A stretch of DNA of 64,000 nucleotides. Source: CAYRGS01 sp964423875 (GTDB lineage Bacteria > UBA8248 > JACPRG01 > G963555815). The translations under genes were made by a program, and so were the position numbers. Every line of letters starts with the position of its first letter. The stretch's first letter is position 1. The notes beneath the pieces are model-generated. The model saw only the letters and a list, made by a program, of their open reading frames with translations, was not told where the DNA came from and searched no databases. The DNA is taken from contig CAYRGS010000006.1 in assembly GCA_964423875.1 (NCBI GenBank), positions 1 to 64,000 on the forward strand, read 5' to 3'. Positions 19,460-28,146 of this stretch are shown here, piece after piece.

Positions 19460-19526
19460 TTCAACTCCCGAGGCTCTTGGCCCCTGCGGACAAGCCCCCG
19501 CGGTCCCCCCCGGGCCTCCGGGCTCC

Positions 19527-20159
19527 CTAACGGGGGACGTAAATGTGGGTCCCCTGCTTCAGATTGACTATCTCTCGGACCAGGGGGTCGAAATCCTCTT
19601 TTCGGTGAACGAAATCCATGGAATCGGTGTTCACGATCAGGAGAGGGGTTTCGGAATAACGGAAGAAGTAGCGGTTATAAGCCTCGTTGATGAGCTCCAG
19701 GTATTCGGGCTTGATGGACCGCTCGAAATCGCGCCGCCGGTTTTGGATGCGATCGATGAGGACGTCCGTGCCGGCCTGAAGGAAAACCACGAGATCCGGC
19801 GAAGGGATCCGGGTCCGCAGGAGGGAGTATATCTCCTCATAGAGAACAATTTCGTCCGGGTCCAGGTTCACGTAGGCGAAGATTCGATCTTTCGCGAAGA
19901 TGTAATCGCTCACGATGCCGCCGTGAAACAGGTCCAGCTGAGTCAGATCAAGCTGTTGCCGGTACCGGCTGAGGAGGAAAAAGAGCTGCGTCTGAAAGGC
20001 GTGCCGGTCGGAGTCGGTGTAGAAGTTCGCCAGAAAGGGGTTCTCTTCGGTGACTTCGCGGAGGACCGACGCGCCAATCACCTCTGCGAGGCGCTCCGCC
20101 AGACTCGTCTTTCCCACCCCGATGGGGCCTTCGATCGCGATATAGCGCGCCTGATCCAT
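19527..20159 (-). CDS. Deoxynucleoside kinase family protein
   Basis: A 210-residue P-loop kinase with Walker A GPIGVGKTS near residues 11-19, the deoxynucleoside kinase motif VSDYIFAKDRIFA and the RRRDFERSI lid arginines. It phosphorylates deoxyadenosine, deoxyguanosine or similar nucleosides for salvage; the exact substrate is unclear. The 14-nt spacing after folK implies one transcript. A dNK beside folK and panC is a recurring neighbourhood, but I infer no direct pathway link beyond cofactor and nucleotide housekeeping. Confidence 0.88.
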   Translation of the reverse strand: MDQARYIAIEGPIGVGKTSLAERLAEVIGASVLREVTEENPFLANFYTDSDRHAFQTQLFFLLSRYRQQLDLTQLDLFHGGIVSDYIFAKDRIFAYVNLDPDEIVLYEEIYSLLRTRIPSPDLVVFLQAGTDVLIDRIQNRRRDFERSIKPEYLELINEAYNRYFFRYSETPLLIVNTDSMDFVHRKEDFDPLVREIVNLKQGTHIYVPR

Positions 20160-20173
20160 ACAATGCGCGGCCC

Positions 20174-20659
20174 TTACTCGGGGATCGGAACCACCCGCTC
20201 TCCTTCCCCCAGGTCATCCAGCATCTGACGGAACGTCTTCCGCGAGATCGGATGGATTCCGTCCGGGGCGAGGTCGCAGAGGGGGGCGAGGACAAACCGG
20301 CGCTCGCCGATTTCCGGGTGTGGAATCGTCAAATCCGGCCCTGCGCTCACCCGGTTGCCGAACAGCAGCAGGTCCAAGTCGATCACGCGAGGTCCCCACC
20401 GCAAACCGTCGCGCCGGCCCATGGCGGCCTCAATCGCCTTCAATTTCCCGAGCAGGTCCGCCGGGTCGAGACGGGTCTCCGCGCGGAGAACGCCGTTGAC
20501 GAAATCCGGCTGGTCCACCGGCCCCACCGGAGCGGTCGCATACCACCGGGAGCGCCCGATGACCTGGACGCCCTCCGCATTTCCAAGGCGCTTCATCGCC
20601 TCGGCGCATCGCTCTTTGGGGCGATTCAGATTGGAGCCTACGCTGATGAACGCCTCCAC
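20174..20659 (-). CDS. folK: 2-amino-4-hydroxy-6-hydroxymethyldihydropteridine pyrophosphokinase
   Basis: A 161-residue HPPK that transfers pyrophosphate from ATP to 6-hydroxymethyl-dihydropterin in folate synthesis. It begins VEAFISVGSNLNRP and carries the family signature RWGPRVIDLDLLLF near residues 90-103, plus the pterin-site stretch YATAPVGPVDQPDFVN. GTG 20659 is chosen because GAGAGAAG precedes it and homologues start there; the longer frame upstream overlaps dapL. A 7-bp hairpin (20695-20701 with 20708-20714) lies between dapL and folK. Confidence 0.93.
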   Translation of the reverse strand: MEAFISVGSNLNRPKERCAEAMKRLGNAEGVQVIGRSRWYATAPVGPVDQPDFVNGVLRAETRLDPADLLGKLKAIEAAMGRRDGLRWGPRVIDLDLLLFGNRVSAGPDLTIPHPEIGERRFVLAPLCDLAPDGIHPISRKTFRQMLDDLGEGERVVPIPE

Positions 20660-20724
20660 CTTCTCTCTCAATGGCCGAGCCGACCCGCCTTTTCCCGGCC
20701 TCTGAAAAGGCCGGAACCCCTCGG

Positions 20725-21891
20725 TCAAAATCCCGCATTGCGGATTCGCTCCAACCCTTCCAGGATGCGCTCCTCGCTTTGCGTCAGGGCCAGGCGGAAG
20801 AAACCCTCGCCGTTCACGCCGAATCCGTTCCCCGGGGTCACGACCACGCCGGTCTCCCGCAACAAGTGGGCAGTGAACTCCATCGAGGTGTACTTCTCCG
20901 GGACGGGAACCCACACATAGAAGGTCGCGGACGGCTGGTTGGGCGCCAGCCCCAAGCCGCGCAGCCCCTCGACCATGACATCCCGCCTGCGCTCATAGAC
21001 CGACCGCATCTCATCGACACACGACTGATCGCCCGTCAACGCGGCGACGGCGGCCTCCTGCACGGCCTGGAAGGCCCCGGAATCCACATTGGTCTTCACC
21101 GCGCCGAGACCGGAGAGAACGTCCGCGTTGCCCACGACGAACCCGATTCGCCATCCCGTCATGTTGTACGTCTTCGAGACGCTGTGAAACTCTACGGCCA
21201 CGGCCTTGGCGCCGGGGGTCTGCAGGATGCTGGGTGTCGTCACGCCGTCGAAATACATCTCCGAGTAGGCCGCGTCGTGGACCAGGACGACATCGTGCTC
21301 GCGGGCGAACTCCACGGCCTGGGCGAAAAAGGCTTCGGTCGCCACCGCGGCCGTGGGGTTGTTGGGATAGTTCAGAAACAGCAGTTGGGTCCTTTTCAGG
21401 ACGCCGCGCTTGAGGTCTTCCAGATCCGGCAGGAAATCATTCTCCGGAAGGAGCGGCATCGCGACCACTTCGCCGCCAGCAAAAACGGCCCCGGCCTCGT
21501 AGACCGGATAGGCGGGATCCGGAATCACTGCGACATCACCCGGATTGATGAACGCCAACGAGATGTGGGCGAGGCCTTCCTTCGATCCGATGAGGGAAAG
21601 GACTTCACGCTCCGGGTCCAGGTCCACGTCGAAGCGCCCCTTGTACCAGTCCGCCACCGCCTGACGGAACGACGGCATCCCTTCATAGGAAGGATACTGG
21701 TGGTTCACCGGGTTCCGGCCGCCCGCTTCCAGCGCCTCGATGATGGGGGGGGGGGTGGGCAGATCGGGGTCCCCGACCCCAAAGCTGATGATATCCAGCC
21801 CTGTCTTCCCGGCCTCGGTCTTCATCCGATCCAGCTCGGCGAAAAGGTAGGGCGGTAGCCGTTTCAGTCTGTCCGCGCGTTCCAGTGTCAT
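20725..21891 (-). CDS. dapL: LL-diaminopimelate aminotransferase
   Basis: A 388-residue class I/II PLP aminotransferase. It converts tetrahydrodipicolinate directly to LL-diaminopimelate with glutamate, bypassing acylated intermediates. The N-terminus RLKRLPPYLFAELDRMK, the motif FGVGDPDLPTP, the NYPNNPTAAVA loop and the PLP lysine in SVSKTYNMTGWRIGF fit the DapL group. ATG 21891 matches homologues; 21903 would add four residues. An 11-base G run at 21745-21755 encodes PTPPP and is a slippage risk. The other lysine genes lie 8.8 kb away rather than adjacent. Confidence 0.88.
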   Translation of the reverse strand: MTLERADRLKRLPPYLFAELDRMKTEAGKTGLDIISFGVGDPDLPTPPPIIEALEAGGRNPVNHQYPSYEGMPSFRQAVADWYKGRFDVDLDPEREVLSLIGSKEGLAHISLAFINPGDVAVIPDPAYPVYEAGAVFAGGEVVAMPLLPENDFLPDLEDLKRGVLKRTQLLFLNYPNNPTAAVATEAFFAQAVEFAREHDVVLVHDAAYSEMYFDGVTTPSILQTPGAKAVAVEFHSVSKTYNMTGWRIGFVVGNADVLSGLGAVKTNVDSGAFQAVQEAAVAALTGDQSCVDEMRSVYERRRDVMVEGLRGLGLAPNQPSATFYVWVPVPEKYTSMEFTAHLLRETGVVVTPGNGFGVNGEGFFRLALTQSEERILEGLERIRNAGF

Positions 21892-22248
21892 CGTTCCGTC
21901 CATTCCAGTGTGAGCCGGACAACGTGCCCGGGGTCTTGAAGAATGCCTTCGAAACCTGGGATTTTCCCTGGCTCCACCGCCGCCATTCCCGCGACCCCGC
22001 CGGGTGCGGACGCACCGCACGCCTTGCCCAGCCGGCCACCGAGACTCCAAACGGTCATTCTTAGGAAAAGAAAATCAACTGGGTCAATGTTAGCCTAAGG
22101 CCCAAGAGGTCCGCAACCGGATTCAAGGAAGGGCGGGAGAGATTATGCCGCAGAGGGGAATAAGAAAAAAGGCTATCGCAGCAGACCTTGCAGACGGCGC
22201 TTCCGATGTCCGCTCTTCCGGGGCGGGTATTCCTTTCGACGGCGGCTT

Positions 22249-23241
22249 TCAGCCCCAGTCCAGCAGGCTTCCCCTGCCCAACCGCTCCGCCTCCCTCAAA
22301 ACATGAAAACCCGTGACGATGTCCTGGATAGCGACTCCCAGGCTCTTGAACAGGGTGATTTCTTTCGGGTCCCGACGTCCCGGGCGCTCCCCGAGCACGA
22401 CCTGTCCGATCTCGTCCTGCAAGTGCTCCTCCACGACGATCCCTTCCTTGATCGGGAGATAAATATCCCGGGCATAGGCAAGACATCCTTCGCGGCTGTC
22501 CATCAGAACGCGGGCCCGGCGGACCGTTTCGCTGTCCAGCTCTCGTCCGTTTACGTTGCCGACGGAGTTGATATGAGTTCCAGGCCGGAGGTCGCGGCCG
22601 TCAAAGACCGGCTCCTTTGCGTTGGTCGCCGCTACAACGATGTCGGCCTCCCGGACGGCCCTGTTCCTGTCCTTCGTCAACTCGATATCTCGCGGGATTC
22701 GCCCCCCCAGCGTCTTCATGTCCTCGACAAATCGTTTCGCGCGCAATTCCGACCGGCCGACCACCCACACTTTTTCGATGTCCCGGACGTGGCACACCGC
22801 CTCCAGGCAAGGCCTCGCCGTATCGCCTGCGCCGAAGACCGTCACAACGCTGGAATCTTCCCGGGCAAGGAGTTGAGTGGACAAGCCGGCGCAAGCCCCG
22901 GTCCGATGGTCCGTCAGATACGCCCCTTCCAGCAATGCCCTCGGCTGACCGGTCTCCCCGTCCATCAGGAGAAGCGCCGACATCCGGGCGGGAAGGCCCT
23001 TTTTTAAGTTTTCCGGAAAGCGGCCCGTGAACTTCATCCCGAACCCTCGCGCATTCTCCAGAACGGCCGGCATGAAAAGCATGTGGGCCTTCGGCCGCTC
23101 TGTGAGCAGAAGCGTTTTGACGGGCATGTCGATCCGGTTCGAGGACAAAAGCGCGAACGCCTCCCCCTGGATGGGGATCGTCTCGTCCCACCTCAAGAGA
23201 TCTTCAACCTCCCGGCCGGAGAGGAATCGAATCTGGCTCAC
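22249..23241 (-). CDS. Ornithine cyclodeaminase/mu-crystallin family protein
   Basis: A 330-residue NAD(P)-binding protein. The Rossmann motif VFGAGDTARPCLEA lies near residue 139, with upstream VLENARGFGMKFTGRFPEN and downstream GTHINSVGNVNGRELD typical of the family. Members deaminate ornithine, reduce ketimines or act on alanine and other imino acids, so the substrate is open. It uses a GTG start with only a weak ribosome site. It is the first gene of the accessory block between dapL and dapB. The 357 nt between dapL and this gene hold no gene. Confidence 0.85.
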   Translation of the reverse strand: MSQIRFLSGREVEDLLRWDETIPIQGEAFALLSSNRIDMPVKTLLLTERPKAHMLFMPAVLENARGFGMKFTGRFPENLKKGLPARMSALLLMDGETGQPRALLEGAYLTDHRTGACAGLSTQLLAREDSSVVTVFGAGDTARPCLEAVCHVRDIEKVWVVGRSELRAKRFVEDMKTLGGRIPRDIELTKDRNRAVREADIVVAATNAKEPVFDGRDLRPGTHINSVGNVNGRELDSETVRRARVLMDSREGCLAYARDIYLPIKEGIVVEEHLQDEIGQVVLGERPGRRDPKEITLFKSLGVAIQDIVTGFHVLREAERLGRGSLLDWG

Positions 23242-23601
23242 TGCGCCGAAATCCCGATCGGGCTAAGTCCTCCGGATAGCGGACACAAACCACGGTGACC
23301 GCCCGTCCAACGTCAAATTCTCATCAACCGTTCGTTGTAAGGGGTGGCGGTGGGGTCGAATTCCAATAGGGGGTCCACCCAATCGCGAAAGCGGTGTAGC
23401 GCGGAGTCTGAAGCCCCGCTGGTTTATGATTCGGCGTGGCGTTCGGGCGGGGACGGGGACCCGCCCCTACGGGTAAACAGGGTTCTTTCTTCGTAGGGGC
23501 CGGTCCCCGTCCCGGCCCGTCCCACTCCCATGGGAAATAGAATGCCGGGACCTAATCAGCATCCGTCCGCTGGGTCAATGATTGAAAACCAACCAGTTCA
23601 A
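23242..23601. other. Gene-free stretch with the second hairpin repeat
   Basis: 360 nt between the M24 peptidase stop and the cyclodeaminase start. No gene is supported. It holds the hairpin at 23445-23518. Confidence 0.6.
23445..23518. repeat. Long intergenic hairpin repeat, copy 2
   Basis: Arms 23445-23471 and 23492-23518 pair at 25 of 27 positions around a 20-nt loop. The loop-proximal CCCCTACG/CGTAGGGG matches copy 1 at 1308-1379. The outer part reads GGGACGGGG where copy 1 has GGTACGGA, yet each copy remains self-complementary. Confidence 0.75.
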
Positions 23602-24879
23602 TCAACCTACCTCGTTCGGGCGTTTCAGTTGGTGAGAAACCCTCGCTACCCCCCCCTCCTGGGTCTTGACGACGTAAAGCTCGCGCGAGGCCGTGGAAAT
23701 GACGTCGGGTCCGCCTTCGGTGATGATCACGGTCTGCTCGTCGCCGAACTTCTCCCGATCCGTGAGATAGGCCTCCACGGAGAAATACATCCCCACCTCC
23801 AGGGGCTCGTCGTTGTCCATCTGGAGGAAGGGCCGCTCGCTCCCGCTCAGACCCACGCCGTGACCGATGTGGGCGTAAGGCGCCCGTTCGTAGACGGGGC
23901 GCTTTTCGTCCGGAACACCTAGATCGCGGTAGGCGGCGACGGTCTCCTTCAAAACCTCGGACACCCGCACGCCGGGCTTCATCACCGCGACGGTGCGATC
24001 CACAACCTCCCTCACGATCCGGTGGTTCTCCAGCGCCCGGCCGTCGGGCGCTCCCACGACGCCCATCCGGTTGTACTCGTTCCAGTAGCCCCGATAAACA
24101 CAGCCGGCGTCCATGAAGATCAAGTCGCCGCGGCGGAGGGGTTTCTTCGTCGGGGGGAGAAATTTAAGCCTCCAGTCCCCGCCCGTGGTGATGACGATGT
24201 TCTGGTACAAGGGTGGACGAAAGGCCCCGCCGTCGACGATGAGGTGGACGAGGCGCCGGCTCACCTCCTCCTCGGTCATCCCCTCCTCCAGGGACCGGAA
24301 ACAGGCCTCGATGGCGCCGCTGAAAATCCGGGCCGACTCCTTGATTCGCTCGATCTCGCGAGGGGACTTGATGGCCCGCATCCTAAGCAGCAAGGAGGAG
24401 GCATCCACGAAGGCGGCCCGGGGAAGGGAATCCCGCAATGCCTCGAATGTCAACTGGGGCATCATCAGCCGCTGATCCAGTCCCAACTCCGCCCCGATCC
24501 CCCCCTCGCCAAGGCCGGCGTCCACAACGGCCTGCCGGACGACCTCCAGAGGCAGAGGCTCATGGTACACCCGGATGTCATCGATCCAGGTGGACCTTGG
24601 AGCGTCCCCCGCGCTTAGGGAAACCGCAACGAGGACGGGATCGCCCTCCCGCGGCAGCAGGAAGATGTGCGGACGGGAATGGTTCTGCTGATAGTCCCGC
24701 GGCAGGTGGCCGGTGAAGTAGCGGTAGTTCATGGCCGAGCAGAAATCCCCAGTGACCATGAGGCCGTCCAGGCCCTGCTTAGCCATTAGGTCCCGCGCGC
24801 GTCCCCAACGGAGGTCGTATTCCTCCCTCGGGAAATCGTGGAAATCGATTCTGTATTCGGGGGCAATGCTTTCCTGCAT
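23602..24879 (-). CDS. M24-family (Xaa-Pro peptidase/creatinase-like) metallohydrolase
   Basis: A 425-residue protein with a creatinase N-terminal domain and a C-terminal pita-bread fold. Metal-site segments are FMDAGCVYRGYWNEYNR, APYAHIGHGVGLSG, YFSVEAYLTD and GDEQTVIITE. The second canonical aspartate is glutamate here, while the other ligands (D, H, E, E) are kept, so activity may differ from Xaa-Pro aminopeptidase. Creatinase, ectoine hydrolase-like or dipeptidase roles are all possible. ATG 24879 follows GGAAGG at a good distance. It is on the same strand as the amidohydrolase upstream. Confidence 0.85.
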   Translation of the reverse strand: MQESIAPEYRIDFHDFPREEYDLRWGRARDLMAKQGLDGLMVTGDFCSAMNYRYFTGHLPRDYQQNHSRPHIFLLPREGDPVLVAVSLSAGDAPRSTWIDDIRVYHEPLPLEVVRQAVVDAGLGEGGIGAELGLDQRLMMPQLTFEALRDSLPRAAFVDASSLLLRMRAIKSPREIERIKESARIFSGAIEACFRSLEEGMTEEEVSRRLVHLIVDGGAFRPPLYQNIVITTGGDWRLKFLPPTKKPLRRGDLIFMDAGCVYRGYWNEYNRMGVVGAPDGRALENHRIVREVVDRTVAVMKPGVRVSEVLKETVAAYRDLGVPDEKRPVYERAPYAHIGHGVGLSGSERPFLQMDNDEPLEVGMYFSVEAYLTDREKFGDEQTVIITEGGPDVISTASRELYVVKTQEGGVARVSHQLKRPNEVG

Positions 24880-25037
24880 CGGTTTTCCTTCCGGAAGAGG
24901 GTTGGCTCCGGTGACCCGGACAGAACCCAGCGTGAGAATTGAAATCCCGCACCCCACGAAACTCAGCGTCTACATGGAGACCGAAGAAAGGGGGCTTCGT
25001 CGGTTCAACGCCTGCCTTCGCCGACGCGCCGGGAGTC

Positions 25038-26411
25038 TCACGGACCCGTGGGCTTCGGCCCTCCCCTGCGTGCCTCGAGGGCGGCCGCGGACTCGGATGT
25101 GTCCAGACGGTCCAGGATGCGCTCGGCGGTCTCTTGGGCCTCCGCGCGAACCGCGTTGCCGTCCACCCGGACGAGCTTGCCCTCCCGCACGGCCGGCCGT
25201 CCGTTCACAATGACGGTCTCGACGTCGGCCGCCGCGGCCGACCAGACGAGGAGCGCCATCAGGTTATCGTGCGTCCCGCGGACCCTGGGCGTCAGGTGGA
25301 GGCGCCTCGCGTCAAGCACGGTCACATCGGCCTTCAGGCCCGGGACCAGCCTTCCGGCGTCGATCCCCAGGGCGCGCGCCCCGTGAATCGTCGCCATCTC
25401 CAGGGCCTTCCCGGTGGATAGGGCGGCCACGTCCTCGGCCACAAACCTGTGAAGCGTCAGCGCATGGCGCATCGTCTCGAAGGGGCCCAGGCGGTAAGTC
25501 GAAAGCATGCCGTCCGTGCCGAGGGCCACCGTAACCCCGGCTTCAAGGAGCGAAGGCACGGGCGAAGCCCCGTTCGCGAATCTCAGGTTGCTGATGGGGT
25601 TATGGACAGCGTGGCTGCCGGTCCGAGCGAACAGGTCGATATCCTCCCGGTCGAACCAGACGCAATGCGCCGCGACGAAGTCGGGGCCGAGGAGACCCAG
25701 ATCGTGAAGGGCCCCGGGGGGCCGATTGCCCCACCGCTCGACGCCGTAGGTCACCTCCCCCCGGTGTTCACAGAGGTGGCCGTGGATGCGCCGGCCCGTG
25801 GTATCGGCCTCCTGCCGCAAAGCCCGGAGCAGCCGGTCGCTCGAGCCCGACAGGTTGTCGTAGCCCAGCCAGGAAAGAACCCGTCCATCCGCGGAGGTCC
25901 CGCAATCCCGAATCAGGGCGAGGTTGTCCTCGAAGGTGTCGCTCGTGCCGGCGAAATCGGCGTTGTCGGCCGCGTGCGGGGCGATGCACGCGCGGATACC
26001 CACCTCGACCGCCCCCCGGAAGCACCCCTGGGGCTTGACCGGCATGGCCAGCGCCGAAGTGTAGCCCGCCAAGAGACATTCGCCGAAAGCCAGGCGCGCG
26101 CCGATGCGGGAATCTTCGTCGTCGATCAGGCGGCTCACGCCGTCGGCGTACCGGACGTGCCACTCGGGAACCGGAAGGCCGTCGCCCAAGGCGCGGGCGG
26201 GCCGGGTATGAACGTGCGCGTTCACCAGCCCCGGCAGCACAACGCGCCCGCGTCCATCCAGAAACTCGTCGGCGTCCGGGTCGCGGCCGGGGTCAGGCAT
26301 CACTTCCCGGATTCGGTCGCCCTCCAGGACGAGGAGACCTTCATCGATGACCCCCATCTCCGGGTCCATCGTCACAAGCGTCGCCCCCCGGATGGCCAGG
26401 GAACGGACCAT
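25038..26411 (-). CDS. Amidohydrolase family protein (SsnA/MTA-SAH deaminase-like)
   Basis: A 457-residue metal-dependent hydrolase of the cytosine deaminase/chlorohydrolase branch. The metal ligands are visible in order: VNAHVHTRP (HxH), GHLCEH, AAHCVWF and ALGTDGM. The N-terminal b-sandwich (LAIRGATLVTMDPEMGVIDEG) and C-terminal return (GLKADVTVLDARRLH) are complete. It hydrolyses or deaminates a ring compound; the substrate is unknown. ATG 26411 is chosen over 26483, having a G-rich ribosome site upstream. It is divergent from the CoA-transferase genes. Confidence 0.88.
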   Translation of the reverse strand: MVRSLAIRGATLVTMDPEMGVIDEGLLVLEGDRIREVMPDPGRDPDADEFLDGRGRVVLPGLVNAHVHTRPARALGDGLPVPEWHVRYADGVSRLIDDEDSRIGARLAFGECLLAGYTSALAMPVKPQGCFRGAVEVGIRACIAPHAADNADFAGTSDTFEDNLALIRDCGTSADGRVLSWLGYDNLSGSSDRLLRALRQEADTTGRRIHGHLCEHRGEVTYGVERWGNRPPGALHDLGLLGPDFVAAHCVWFDREDIDLFARTGSHAVHNPISNLRFANGASPVPSLLEAGVTVALGTDGMLSTYRLGPFETMRHALTLHRFVAEDVAALSTGKALEMATIHGARALGIDAGRLVPGLKADVTVLDARRLHLTPRVRGTHDNLMALLVWSAAAADVETVIVNGRPAVREGKLVRVDGNAVRAEAQETAERILDRLDTSESAAALEARRGGPKPTGP

Positions 26412-26626
26412 TGGTTTACCCCCCGGGCCTCGTTTTTCCTCATTGCGGCGCTGGACTTTCTCCGCATTCCGGCTGCAGTCCACTCTACTTCATTCCGGCG
26501 GGGAAGATCGAACCACCCGGCCTCGTCCGGGCGTGTGCCGCGGAGTTTTCGCCGGGCGGGCGCCGCGCATCTGCGACAGTAGGCGCGGTCCGCGCGGTTC
26601 CGTGAATCTCAATCAAGGAGCGATCC

Positions 26627-27319
26627 ATGGTTCAGGTTTTTCAATCGGCCCATGAGGCGATCTTCGACCTTCAGGACCGTGCCAGCATCATGGCGGGCGG
26701 GTTCGGGGTTTGCGGCGTCGTCGAAGCGTTGATCGACGCCGTCCACCAGACCGGCGTCAAGGACCTCACGGTCATCAGCAACGGGGCCAGCATGGAAGAC
26801 TGGTTTCTGGGGAAATGGATTTCCGGCCGCCGGGTCCGGAAGATGGTATGCAGCCGAATCGGCTCCAACAAGGAGCTGGAGCGGCAGTACCTGGCGGGGG
26901 AGATCGAGGTGGAGTTCGTTCCCCAAGGCACCTTCGCCGAGCGCATTCGCGCGGCGGGGGTGGGCACGGGCGGCTTCTACACGCGGACCGGCGTCGGCAC
27001 CATCGTGGCCGAGGGAAAAGAGACCCAGGTCTTCGACGGCGAGACCTACCTGCTTGAAAGACCCCTTGGGGGGGATTTCGCGTTCGTGAAAGCGTGGAAA
27101 GGCGACACCGCGGGCAACCTCATCTACCGGATGACGGCGCTGAACTTCAACCCCGTCATGGCCATGGCGGGCAAAGTCACCATCGCCGAAGTGGAGGAGC
27201 TCGTCCCGGCGGGAGAGTTGGACCCGAACCACATCCACACACCGGGGATCTTTGTCCAGCGCATCTTTCAGGGTAAACGGTTTGAAAAGCGGATCGAGAT
27301 TCTGTCGGTTCAGGATTAA
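26627..27319 (+). CDS. 3-oxoacid CoA-transferase (SCOT-type), subunit A
   Basis: A 230-residue class I CoA-transferase alpha subunit. IMAGGFGVCGVVEALIDA near residues 21-38 is the CoA-binding GGF block, and GGFYTRTGVGTIVAEGKE matches SCOT subunit A. It moves CoA between succinyl-CoA or acetyl-CoA and a 3-oxo or other acid; the acceptor is not readable. AAGGAG lies 7 nt before the ATG. The subunit B gene follows 18 nt later across a ten-base G run. Confidence 0.92.
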   Translation: MVQVFQSAHEAIFDLQDRASIMAGGFGVCGVVEALIDAVHQTGVKDLTVISNGASMEDWFLGKWISGRRVRKMVCSRIGSNKELERQYLAGEIEVEFVPQGTFAERIRAAGVGTGGFYTRTGVGTIVAEGKETQVFDGETYLLERPLGGDFAFVKAWKGDTAGNLIYRMTALNFNPVMAMAGKVTIAEVEELVPAGELDPNHIHTPGIFVQRIFQGKRFEKRIEILSVQD

Positions 27320-27320
27320 A

Positions 27321-27330
27321 GGGGGGGGGG
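27321..27330 (+). promoter_or_regulatory. G10 tract acting as the ribosome-binding region of subunit B
   Basis: Ten consecutive G bases between the subunit A stop and the TTG start of subunit B (27338), 7 nt from it. The tract replaces a normal Shine-Dalgarno sequence. Length change by slippage would alter spacing and so could tune translation of B. Confidence 0.5.
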
Positions 27331-27337
27331 TGAGAAA

Positions 27338-27997
27338 TTGGGTCTGAGCCGGGAGCAGATCGCCGCGCGCGCGGCCCTGGAGCTTCAAGACGGGGACCAC
27401 ATCAACCTAGGCGTCGGGATTCCGACGCTCGTCGGCAACTACATCCCCCCCGACAGGCGGGTCATCCTTCACTCGGAGAACGGCATCCTGGCCATGGGCC
27501 CCTTCCCGCGCCGGGGAGAGGAGGACGCCGACCTCATTAACGCCAGCAAGCAGACCGTCACCGTTCTTCCGGGCGCGTCTTTCTTCGACAGCGCGACCGC
27601 CTTCGGGATGATCCGCGGCGGGCACGTGGACGCGACCATCCTGGGGGCGATGCAAGTGGCGGAAAACGGAGACCTCGCCAACTGGATGATCCCCGGACAG
27701 ATGGCCGCCGGAATGGGCGGGGCCATGGACCTGGTGGCGGGGGCCAAACGGGTCCTCATCCTGATGGAGCACGTGACGAGGAAAGGCAAGCCGAAGATCG
27801 TCTCCCGCTGCGACCTGCCCTTGACCGGGGCCGGCGTCGTGGACCGGATCTTCACCGACCTTTGCGTCATGGACGTCGCGTCGGAGGGACTCGTGCTGTT
27901 GGAGCTGGCGCCGGGCGTCACGGAGGAGGAGGTCCGCGAGAAGACGGAGGCGTCCTTCTTCACGTCTCCTTCCTTGAAAGAAATCCCCATCGCCTGA
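27338..27997 (+). CDS. 3-oxoacid CoA-transferase (SCOT-type), subunit B
   Basis: A 219-residue beta subunit carrying the catalytic glutamate in HSENGILAMGPFP near residue 47, with INLGVGIPTLVGNYIP before it and GGAMDLVAGAKRVLI after it, all typical of SCOT-B. It pairs with the subunit encoded just upstream. The TTG start is chosen because homologues begin with the RxQIAARAALEL stretch and no ATG or GTG fits. Together they probably activate a carboxylic acid for the catabolic enzymes encoded in this block. Confidence 0.92.
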   Translation: MGLSREQIAARAALELQDGDHINLGVGIPTLVGNYIPPDRRVILHSENGILAMGPFPRRGEEDADLINASKQTVTVLPGASFFDSATAFGMIRGGHVDATILGAMQVAENGDLANWMIPGQMAAGMGGAMDLVAGAKRVLILMEHVTRKGKPKIVSRCDLPLTGAGVVDRIFTDLCVMDVASEGLVLLELAPGVTEEEVREKTEASFFTSPSLKEIPIA

Positions 27998-28146
27998 GCC
28001 ATCGAGCGCCGGCGGTCCCGCCGATCCTCAGGGAGCCAACTCCAGACCGGGGAGACGGGCGAAGCTTGAAGTCTCCCGCTCAACCCGGTACGGTTTAATC
28101 AGCGCAAAGTCTTTTACGCCTCGGCAGAAAAAGGAGAAACTAAGAG

